Shown: positions 1 through 6,156 of the stretch, one piece after another
Layout of the letters: each line of letters starts with the position of its first letter
Numbering within the stretch: position 1 is the first letter of the stretch
Assembly (NCBI RefSeq): GCF_002162355.1
Contig: NZ_CP021434.1
Location: 280,501-344,500, forward strand
Direction of reading: 5' to 3'
Length of the DNA: 64,000 nucleotides
Origin: Tumebacillus avium
Lineage (GTDB): Bacteria > Bacillota > Bacilli > Tumebacillales > Tumebacillaceae
Translations under genes and position numbers: made by a program
Notes under the pieces: generated by a model
What the model was told of the DNA's origin: nothing
What the model saw: only the letters and a program-made list of their open reading frames with translations
Databases searched by the model: none

Positions 1-183
1 CTGCGAGACGAGCTTCAGTCCCTTCTTCCCAAAATACACGTTGAGCTGTGCCGTCGCACTTCCCGCACGCACCCTAAACTGGCGGCCGTAGGGGATCTCT
101 TTTTGTTCGAGGATTTCCAAGCCATTTGTTTTACACAGTTCCTCAACACGGTTGGACGCGCTCGTCAGGTCGGTGATCTTCAC
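1..183 (-). CDS. Unidentified protein, N-terminal part only (runs off the window)
   Basis: An open frame of 61 codons reads from a GTG at 183 off the left edge. GGAGGACG lies 5-8 bases before the GTG, which decides the start. The peptide begins VKITDLTSASNRVEEL and later has a QLNVYFGKKGLKLV stretch. That pattern is loosely like the TBP-like N-terminal domain of RNase HIII, but this is only a resemblance. The gene starts 25 bases after the ptuB stop on the same strand, so it could be a third gene of the defence operon or the start of an unrelated one. Function unknown. Confidence 0.6.
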   Translation of the reverse strand, partial: MKITDLTSASNRVEELCKTNGLEILEQKEIPYGRQFRVRAGSATAQLNVYFGKKGLKLVSQ

Positions 184-207
184 AGGTCGTCCTCCTTCTT
201 TTGTTGG

Positions 208-900
208 TCAGGCGTTTTGAAGCAGGGCTAATTCCGACTCCAGAACGCGAAGTACAGCAAAACAGTATGGCTTGAGACGCCCTTGGTCATCTGGGCGCTG
301 ATACTCATGGTGTAAAAGTTCAAGCTCTTCTATCGTCAGCGGAGTTTCAAGATCATCTCCCAGTGCCACTGAGATCATTTCCTTGCGAGCGGTGTTTAAC
401 GCGTAGGTATCCAAGTGCAGCTTTTCAAGGGTAGTTGCCGCCTTACGGTATTCTGGTGAAAAAGTATCACTTGACGCGGGGATCATTTCCCCGGCATGCG
501 TATATGCGAAGTATGTCTCACAATCGGTCGCATGCGGAACTACGAACAAGTTAGGATCGTACCAGTTGCCCTTGGCGTGTCCGCAGGTGTCATCGCCTTC
601 AGGATGGCGTCTAGCTTGGCAGGAGACGAGCAGGTTGGGGTAACTGAGCGGGGTTATGTTTTGGAAATTCCGGCTTGCTAGTAAGGACCTTGGGATCACG
701 TGCTCGATGTGGCTGTTGCGCATGCTTACTTCTGCCCCGCAGTAGCCGCAGAGATAGTGTTGCTCTTCCAGCAATTCCTGTTTCAATCGATCTTTTTCTG
801 CTTGATGACTTCTCGTGAATGAGTCCCAGTTTAAATTCGTTTTTCCACGTCGAAAATCTCTGTACCACTCGGGTTGTGGACGTTTCGTGATATATCTCAT
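208..900 (-). CDS. ptuB: HNH nuclease, PtuB-like effector of a Septu-type defence pair
   Basis: This 230-residue protein has an HNH fold of the TIGR02646/PtuB kind. A CxxC pair (C51, C54) is followed by the HIEH motif (H64, H67), and a second Cys/His group (C94, C106, H108) probably completes a zinc site. In Septu systems PtuB is the nuclease that acts with a PtuA ATPase to stop phage growth. Here its ATG overlaps the end of the ATPase gene by four bases (ATGA), so the two are translationally coupled, which is the usual ptuA-ptuB order. The pair is less GC-rich than the neighbouring housekeeping genes, consistent with acquisition. The assignment rests on motif plus context. Confidence 0.8.
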   Translation of the reverse strand: MRYITKRPQPEWYRDFRRGKTNLNWDSFTRSHQAEKDRLKQELLEEQHYLCGYCGAEVSMRNSHIEHVIPRSLLASRNFQNITPLSYPNLLVSCQARRHPEGDDTCGHAKGNWYDPNLFVVPHATDCETYFAYTHAGEMIPASSDTFSPEYRKAATTLEKLHLDTYALNTARKEMISVALGDDLETPLTIEELELLHHEYQRPDDQGRLKPYCFAVLRVLESELALLQNA

Positions 901-2183
901 CGGCCGATCGTTCGCTTTCTGCGCAGTAATGCCTCCGCTCTTATCATGTCGGCAGGTTTCTCGGAACCGAGTATCTCTCCCAAGTCACGAAGCCCTGTCT
1001 CCGCCTCAGTTAATTGGTTTTGCTCAATCTGGCGGAAAATCTGTAACAAACGGTTCTTTATCTCTTCGTTTCGCGAGTCGGACTCCATTACGTCTTCGAG
1101 TACGTAATTCACATCTTGGCCGAAAACAGAGTCTCGCACTTCGATGACATTGCCCGATGTATCATTTGATAAAACGTACAGCTTCATATTCCGCACTTCG
1201 CTGATTACCTGGGGAGAATGGGTGGTAAAGATGAATTGAAGATGAGGGAATGTCTGTTGGAAGCAGGTGATGACTTTACGCTGCCATCCGGGATGCAAAT
1301 GCAATTCAACCTCGTCGATCAGGATGATTCCTTCTCCATGCAAGGGATTGACTAACCCCGGATTAGCCAAAGCAAGCCTGCGGGCGAGATCACCGACCAT
1401 TGCAAGCAGAATTTTTTCTCCGTTCGATAACTGATTAACCGTCAAAGTTACTCCGTCTTTGTCGATCAACATTCTTTCAGTAGGCACACGACTAATGCGC
1501 AAATTGCGGAAACCCGGCAGGAACGTCTCAATCGCTTCTCGAACCGCTTGCAGCTGCGGGTCTACGAAGTCCCGGTCTTTGTGAATCTTCGTTTCATTCT
1601 CGATATCTTCTTGATAGCGAAACCAACCGAAGAACGCACGGAAATTGACACCAACAGACAATGCGTCTTCCAGAGCGGTGTGTTGTGCCAAATTGGAGAA
1701 TTTCTCATCCATCCGCAAGGGGATGTCCAAAACCGCTCGGTGAACTGGATAATAGATGACAACCGGGATGGAGCGATTCTCTTTCATCTGTCGGTCATAA
1801 TACTCATCTTCAAGATTTTGATGTACTCTATTGGCTATTTGAAGCCCCAAAGCCTTCAGATTCTGCTCATGAATCATACTTATCTGGGCTCTTAGCTCTC
1901 GGGTAATCCCCCATGTATAGCTCCCATTCTGATAGCACGCTTCAACATCAATCTGTGCCAAAAGTTGATGCTGTCGAATATCGATCTCATCAAGCGGTCG
2001 TTGCGTTACTTCGTTAAACAAAATATTCTCTAAAAGCGGTGACATCGCAGTCGCAACCGCGTCAAGTATCGTCGATTTCCCCGCCCCGTTTTTGCCGATG
2101 ATGATTGCACTTTCACCGTTCAAGTTTAGGTCAGCGGATGCAAAACCGCGATAATTCTCGAGCTTTAGATGCATCAGTTTCAT
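897..2183 (-). CDS. ptuA: AAA ATPase, PtuA-like component of a Septu-type defence pair
   Basis: The 428-residue protein is an SMC/OLD-type ATPase. Walker A is GKNGAGKST at residues 30-38, a signature-like LSNGEK lies at about 255-265, Walker B is ILIDEVELHLHPGW at about 285-300, and an FTTHSPQVI switch histidine follows. Such ATPases partner HNH nucleases in Septu (PtuAB) systems and resemble AbiEii/OLD-family proteins. GAGGTGATCCC precedes the ATG. The gene is coupled to ptuB by an ATGA overlap. A divergent gene lies upstream, so the promoter must sit within about 180 bases; I could not place it confidently. Confidence 0.8.
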   Translation of the reverse strand: MKLMHLKLENYRGFASADLNLNGESAIIIGKNGAGKSTILDAVATAMSPLLENILFNEVTQRPLDEIDIRQHQLLAQIDVEACYQNGSYTWGITRELRAQISMIHEQNLKALGLQIANRVHQNLEDEYYDRQMKENRSIPVVIYYPVHRAVLDIPLRMDEKFSNLAQHTALEDALSVGVNFRAFFGWFRYQEDIENETKIHKDRDFVDPQLQAVREAIETFLPGFRNLRISRVPTERMLIDKDGVTLTVNQLSNGEKILLAMVGDLARRLALANPGLVNPLHGEGIILIDEVELHLHPGWQRKVITCFQQTFPHLQFIFTTHSPQVISEVRNMKLYVLSNDTSGNVIEVRDSVFGQDVNYVLEDVMESDSRNEEIKNRLLQIFRQIEQNQLTEAETGLRDLGEILGSEKPADMIRAEALLRRKRTIGR

Positions 2184-2363
2184 GGGATCACCTCTTTAGT
2201 ATCCTGCATATACTACTATGTAATTCTTCTCGAATTCCGAACCTTCTAGACATTTTCTCATAATAAGTCTGTCATAGTATATACCAATTTCGCTAAAACT
2301 CGATGGTTTCCCCCTCTTGAAAAATACGATAGAATAGATCATAGAATAGAGGAGGTGTGCAGC

Positions 2364-2786
2364 ATGACCTGGTTTTACATGATTTTGGGGATTCATCTGC
2401 TCGCAGTCGTGATTAAGCTCGGCGTGCTGTTCTATATACCGGCGCTGAAAGACGTTGCGCAGATTCAAGCGTTTCTCGGCAAATACAAAATGATCGACCG
2501 CTACGCCAACTACTCGCTGTGGGCTACCGGCCTCGGCATGGTCGCCGTCACGTCGCTTGAGCTCTTGTTCCAAATGTGGCTGCTCGTCTCGATGCTGCTC
2601 TACACGCTGATCTTCTACATCATCAAGCGCGTCGTCATGGGCCGCATGGAGAAGATCATCGCTTCGAACAAAGTGTATGCGCGCGACGAGATTCGCACGC
2701 TGAAAGTAGAAAATTACTGCGTCATCGTCGTATCCGTTGGCCTGTTCCTCGCCATCGGCGGACTGATGATGACAAAACCGTTCTAA
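2364..2786 (+). CDS. Small four-helix integral membrane protein
   Basis: A protein of 140 residues with about four hydrophobic segments (roughly 3-25, 45-65, 70-92 and 115-135) and a basic, charged loop around 92-112. The upstream GTG at 2355 overlaps the GGAGGTG ribosome site, so the ATG at 2364, seven bases after that site, is the likely start. It is transcribed away from the defence pair and closed by a strong hairpin at 2818. Generally like the small DUF2269-type membrane proteins, but no family is assigned and no function is proposed. Confidence 0.7.
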   Translation: MTWFYMILGIHLLAVVIKLGVLFYIPALKDVAQIQAFLGKYKMIDRYANYSLWATGLGMVAVTSLELLFQMWLLVSMLLYTLIFYIIKRVVMGRMEKIIASNKVYARDEIRTLKVENYCVIVVSVGLFLAIGGLMMTKPF

Positions 2787-2817
2787 TACAGCACCAGCAC
2801 CAATACTAGCAAAAGCA

Positions 2818-2848
2818 AGAGTCCCTGCCCGAGGCAGGGACTCTTTTT
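2818..2848 (+). terminator. Intrinsic terminator, probably bidirectional
   Basis: Twelve-base arms (2818-2829 and 2833-2844) with a three-base loop and a T run to 2848. It sits between the convergent membrane-protein gene and rsgA and can serve both. Confidence 0.9.
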
Positions 2849-2854
2849 ATATGC

Positions 2855-3928
2855 TTAGCGGGTCTTCTTCGAGAATCCGCGCATGGATTTCGTGATGTTC
2901 TTCCACTTCTGCTTCTCTTGCGCCTGGGCGCGCGCATCGTCTTTGCGGGCCAAGTAGGCCAGTTCGCGCTGCATTTTGACGAAGTTGTTGTAACGCCCCT
3001 TGTCGAGCGACCCGTCATGCAAGGCGGATTTCACCGCACAGCCCGGCTCGCTGTTGTGGCCGCAGTCGCTGAAACGGCATGATTCGGCCAGTTCCACGAT
3101 GTCGGCAAAGGAGTCGCTAAACCCTTCATCCGCTTCCCACAGCTGCAGTTCACGCATCCCCGGCGTGTCGATCATCAGGCCGCCTTGGGGCAGCGCGATC
3201 ATCTCACGGTGGGTCGTGGTATGCTTCCCGCGGTCGTCACCTTCGCGCACCTCTTGCACGACCTGCACCTCATGGCCGACGAGACGGTTGGTCAGCGTCG
3301 ACTTGCCAACGCCAGACGATCCGAGCAAGGCGACCGTCTGGCCCTCCCCTACATACGGAAGCAGTTCGTCGATCCCTTCGTTCATCACCGAAGAGATGAC
3401 ATGGACCGGCACGCCGATCGCGACACTCTCCACCTGCGCGACCTTCTCTTCGACATCGTCGCAGAGGTCCGCCTTGGAAAGAATGATCACCGGATTCGCA
3501 CCGCTCTCCCACGCCATGATCAGATAACGCTCGATCCGGCGCACGTTGAAGTCGTTGTTCAAAGCATTGACGAGAAACACAGTGTCAACGTTACACGCGA
3601 CAATCTGCTCCTCTGTCGTGTTCCCGGCAATCTTGCGGGAGAACTTGCTCTTGCGCGGCAAAACGGCATGGATCGTCGCCTTGCCTTCTTCCGGACGCAC
3701 ACTCATCACCACAAAGTCGCCCACCGCCGGGAAGTCTTGACGCCCGGTGGTCTGGAAACGGAACTTGCCCGACACGTCGGCGAGCAGGTCGCCCGACTCG
3801 GTGTACACGCGGTAGAGATGCTTGTGCTCCAGCGCCACGCGGCCTACGGTGTAGCCTTGGCCCGCGAACGCTGCGAAAGATGCTTGGAAAAAGGGCTTGA
3901 AGCCCATCGTTTGCAAATTAAAAGTCAA
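2855..3928 (-). CDS. rsgA: Ribosome small-subunit-dependent GTPase A
   Basis: RsgA (YjeQ/YloQ) is a circularly permuted GTPase that helps 30S subunit maturation in the cytoplasm. This 357-residue protein has an N-terminal OB-like region, then the permuted motifs in order: G4 as ILSKADL, G1 as [10 protein letters not shown]2 around TTTHRE and G3 as [10 protein letters not shown]-terminal zinc knuckle follows ([14 protein letters not shown]). The start is a TTG at 3928, eight bases after AGGAGG; an in-frame ATG seven codons later lacks such a site. The transcript probably begins at 4117 and carries a short leader ORF and hairpin (see those entries). Confidence 0.95.
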   Translation of the reverse strand: MTFNLQTMGFKPFFQASFAAFAGQGYTVGRVALEHKHLYRVYTESGDLLADVSGKFRFQTTGRQDFPAVGDFVVMSVRPEEGKATIHAVLPRKSKFSRKIAGNTTEEQIVACNVDTVFLVNALNNDFNVRRIERYLIMAWESGANPVIILSKADLCDDVEEKVAQVESVAIGVPVHVISSVMNEGIDELLPYVGEGQTVALLGSSGVGKSTLTNRLVGHEVQVVQEVREGDDRGKHTTTHREMIALPQGGLMIDTPGMRELQLWEADEGFSDSFADIVELAESCRFSDCGHNSEPGCAVKSALHDGSLDKGRYNNFVKMQRELAYLARKDDARAQAQEKQKWKNITKSMRGFSKKTR

Positions 3929-3977
3929 TGTGGATTCCTCCTGGAATGGTTGATCGGATTCAAATTAAGAAACGCGA

Positions 3978-4038
3978 TCACGGAGAAATCCCCTCTTTTG
4001 AGAATGTAGACAGCTGCCTTAAAGGAGGATCTCCGTGA
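3978..4038 (-). promoter_or_regulatory. Attenuator-like hairpin in the rsgA leader
   Basis: On the minus strand TCACGGAGA (4038-4030) pairs perfectly with TCTCCGTGA (3986-3978), and the stem extends inward through TCC/GGA pairs. The 5' arm lies inside the 21-codon leader ORF, and the 3' arm is followed by a weakly T-rich stretch. Ribosomes on the leader ORF would keep the arm open, so a translation-dependent attenuator is possible. This is inference from base pairing only. Confidence 0.45.
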
Positions 4039-4084
4039 CCTCACCTGCAACGACATGGTTGGACACACTCTGCAATTTCACCAT
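4019..4084 (-). CDS. 21-codon leader ORF upstream of rsgA
   Basis: ATG at 4084 preceded by AAAGGAGTG with eight-base spacing, encoding a 21-residue peptide that starts MVKLQSVSNHVV and ends TEILL. It lies just downstream of a near-consensus sigma-A promoter (-10 at 4124) and 91 bases before the rsgA start. The last codons form the 5' arm of a long hairpin. It has no recognisable family. It may be a regulatory leader peptide or a small functional peptide. A shorter GTG ORF with an SD-like site exists on the opposite strand (4035) but has no visible promoter. Confidence 0.5.
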   Translation of the reverse strand: MVKLQSVSNHVVAGEVTEILL

Positions 4085-4123
4085 ATTCAATCACTCCTTT
4101 AAGTAACTTAAAACTTAATTCTT

Positions 4124-4152
4124 ATTATAGCATTTCCCAAGATTTTCTTCAA
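4124..4152 (-). promoter_or_regulatory. Sigma-A promoter for the leader ORF and rsgA
   Basis: Minus strand -35 TTGAAG (4152-4147), a 17-base spacer and a perfect -10 TATAAT (4129-4124). Predicted start of transcription is near 4117. Confidence 0.8.
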
Positions 4153-4160
4153 GCCCAAGT

Positions 4161-4199
4161 AAAAAGGCAGGTGCGCCTGCCGTTGATGGCGCACCTGCC
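4161..4199 (-). terminator. Intrinsic terminator of the selenoperoxiredoxin operon
   Basis: Twelve-base arms (4188-4199 and 4166-4177) followed on the minus strand by a TTTTT run at 4165-4161. Confidence 0.9.
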
Positions 4200-4210
4200 T
4201 GTGACTTCTG

Positions 4211-4696
4211 CTACCCGTTGATCGTTTTCAAAACATCGAACAACTCATCGTTATCCGGCTGTTCCCCAATCGGGTGCACGTCGATAAAACGAACCACGCC
4301 TTCTTTGTCGATGATGAACAAAGCGCGTTCCGACATACCTTCATCGCGCAAGACGCCGTACTTCGTGGCGACTTCGCCATGCGGGTAAAAATCGGAGCAA
4401 AGCGGATACGTGATTCCGCCGACCGAACGCTGCCACGCCTCATGACTGGGGATGCTGTCGACGCTGATACCCAGAACCTGGGTATTATGCTCTTCAAAAC
4501 GGGACAGATCGTCCTCGTAAGAAGGCATTTGCGCGCCTCAGACCGGGGTCCAGTCGAGGGGGTAGAAAGCGATAAACACGTTCTTCCCACGGTAGTCGGA
4601 CAGCTTTACCGTACGGTCGCCATGAGCTTTCAACTCAAAATCCGGAGCCGCATCGCCGACTTTCAGCGTTTTGGTCTCAGTTGCGCCTTTTGGCAT
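4211..4696 (-). CDS. Selenocysteine-containing peroxiredoxin (in-frame UGA at codon 53)
   Basis: Read through the TGA at 4540-4538, this is a full-length 161-residue AhpC/TSA peroxiredoxin. It runs from [20 protein letters not shown] through [17 protein letters not shown] to the C-terminal LKTING. The TGA replaces the peroxidatic cysteine of the T-x-x-C motif (T50, U53); a typical catalytic Arg is at about 124 (ERALFIID) and another Cys at about 100. AAGGAGG precedes the ATG at 4696. A conventional caller sees only the 105-codon part from 4528. A hairpin 14-46 bases after the UGA fits a bacterial SECIS element. The enzyme would reduce peroxides in the cytoplasm. It follows a glutaredoxin-thioredoxin reductase fusion by 95 bases, so co-transcription is likely. 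The alternative is a TGC-to-TGA nonsense mutation, which the hairpin and the second such gene argue against. Confidence 0.88.
4492..4524 (-). promoter_or_regulatory. Bacterial SECIS element of the peroxiredoxin gene
   Basis: Counting from the UGA, bases 14-46 fold as CTTC/GAAG, an internal loop, ACG/CGT, a bulged A, GGAC/GTCC and the apical loop GATCT (28-32, plus-strand 4510-4506). The loop has G first and begins 28 bases after the UGA, matching the published bSECIS rules (loop 16-37 bases away, G in the first two positions). Confidence 0.75.
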
Positions 4697-4791
4697 ACCG
4701 ATCCCTCCTTCCATTCTTCAAGTGCTTATCGAAACTGCACGGTGGTTGGATCACCATCATCCAGTATGACCCGCCGCGCATCTCCTTATTC

Positions 4792-6075
4792 TTAGCTGTA
4801 CTGCGGGATCAGGCGCTTGCGCTTGTTGACGTGCTTGTCCGCGCCAAGCGCCGCCACCGCGCCGTCGGCCGCCGCGATCACCGCCTGCTTGAGCGGGGTC
4901 TTGCGCGCATCCCCGCCGGCAAAAACGCCTTCGACGCTGGTCTGGAGGTTGAAGTCGACTTCGATGTAACCTTCTTCATCGCGCTTCAAGGTGTCACCGA
5001 TAAAATCGGTCGCCGGTTTGTTGCCCGCCACGTAGAGGAAAACGCCATGCACGTCGAACTTCTCCGTCTCGCCGCCTTCTTTTTCCACGAGCAGGCCTTC
5101 CAGCTTCCCGTCTTCTTCGCCAAGGATTTCTTTGACCCGGTGCGAGAAGAGGACTTCGATGTTGTTTTGCCCGTCGAGATCGTCGAGGTTGGCCTGGCCG
5201 GACAGCTTTTTGCCGGGGATGAGGAACAGGACTTTCTGCGCGAACTGGGCGATCGTTGACGCTTCAGACACCGCTTCTTCGTTGTCCCCGACGACGGCGA
5301 CGGTGCGTCCTTCGAAGAAGGCAGCGTCACACGTCGTGCAATACGACACGCCGCGCCCGGCAAATTCGTCCTCGCCTTTCAGCTTTTTCGTGCGGCCGCG
5401 CGCGCCGACGGCGACGAAGATCGTTTTTGTTTTGATGCGGCCTTCCGGGAGCACAACTTCTTTGATGTCCTCGTCCACGTTCAGGCTTTGCACGTTGCCG
5501 CGCACAAACGTCGCTCCATATTCTTTCGCTTGACGGCGGATGCGGTCGACCAGCTCCAGACCGGTCAGTTCTTCATGCACGCCCGGGTAGTTGGCGATCT
5601 TGTGCGTGATCGCCAATGCGCCCGAAGCCGGGCCTTTGTCGACGACGAGGACTTTCAGCTTGCCCCGTGCCGCATAGACGGCTGCCGACGCCCCCGCCGG
5701 GCCGGAGCCGATGCAGACGAGGTCGTAGGTCTCGTCGTACATCGCCGGGTCGAGGTCGGTGAAGATCGCGTCTTGTGCCGCTTTTTCCGCTTCGATGCCC
5801 GCTTTATCGCCGCCTTCGACCTGCGCAGCCTTGATCATCTCTTCAGTGACGCCAAGGATCTGCTTCATTTTGTTCGGACGGTAGCCGATGACCGACTGAT
5901 CGTCGATGAAGGTGACCGGCGTGGAGAAGATGCCTTTTTCATGCAGGTCGTTAAAATATGCTTTGTTCTCGATGACGTTGCGCTCTTCGTATGCGAAGCC
6001 CCAGTCTTTCAGCTCTTTTTTGATCTTGGCGCAGTAGTTGCAGCCTGTCGATGTGTAGACCACGATGTTCGGCAC
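4792..6075 (-). CDS. Glutaredoxin-thioredoxin reductase fusion flavoprotein
   Basis: This 427-residue protein joins an N-terminal glutaredoxin-like domain (residues 1-80, redox motif C12-N-Y-C15) to a thioredoxin-reductase-like flavoprotein (about 115-415). It has an FAD motif GSGPAGA at 123-129, redox-active C246-T-T-C249 and a C-terminal FAD motif GVFAGGD near 383. The NADPH-binding loop (GDNEEA) departs from the usual GxGxxA, so cofactor preference may differ. The GTG at 6075 follows GGAGG by eight bases. Such fusions pass electrons from NAD(P)H to a disulfide or peroxiredoxin partner. The next gene is the selenoperoxiredoxin, so they probably form one peroxide-reducing system; that link is inference from order. 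Confidence 0.85.
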   Translation of the reverse strand: MPNIVVYTSTGCNYCAKIKKELKDWGFAYEERNVIENKAYFNDLHEKGIFSTPVTFIDDQSVIGYRPNKMKQILGVTEEMIKAAQVEGGDKAGIEAEKAAQDAIFTDLDPAMYDETYDLVCIGSGPAGASAAVYAARGKLKVLVVDKGPASGALAITHKIANYPGVHEELTGLELVDRIRRQAKEYGATFVRGNVQSLNVDEDIKEVVLPEGRIKTKTIFVAVGARGRTKKLKGEDEFAGRGVSYCTTCDAAFFEGRTVAVVGDNEEAVSEASTIAQFAQKVLFLIPGKKLSGQANLDDLDGQNNIEVLFSHRVKEILGEEDGKLEGLLVEKEGGETEKFDVHGVFLYVAGNKPATDFIGDTLKRDEEGYIEVDFNLQTSVEGVFAGGDARKTPLKQAVIAAADGAVAALGADKHVNKRKRLIPQYS

Positions 6076-6129
6076 TGTGGGTTCCTCCCTTGAATGGTGC
6101 AGATAGCGTTAGCATGCCCTGAAGAGAAG

Positions 6130-6156
6130 AAAAACAGGACTGCTAGAGCAGTCCTG
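6130..6156 (-). terminator. Intrinsic terminator of the SLH protein gene
   Basis: Perfect arms CAGGACTGCT and AGCAGTCCTG (6147-6156 and 6135-6144) followed by a T run on the minus strand. The 5' arm and part of the 3' arm overlap the end of the coding region, including its stop at 6143. Confidence 0.85.

Noticed and set aside
4211..4528. A 105-residue peroxiredoxin starting at the ATG at 4528
   Set aside because: It would lack the catalytic residue and half the fold, and has no ribosome site. The upstream frame is perfectly family-like with AAGGAGG, so one UGA-containing gene is better.
4538..4540. UGA read as tryptophan throughout (alternative genetic code)
   Set aside because: TGA ends several normal genes here (ptuB, MATE, gerAA, the HNH gene), and tryptophans are encoded by TGG.
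4228..4590. Alternative-frame 120-codon ORF over the peroxiredoxin gene
   Set aside because: Its product is Arg/Ser-rich with no family likeness, whereas the overlapping frame is a peroxiredoxin.
4697..4791. A 34-codon ORF between the reductase and peroxiredoxin genes
   Set aside because: AAGGAG abuts its ATG directly, and it overlaps the peroxiredoxin start out of frame. No support for translation.
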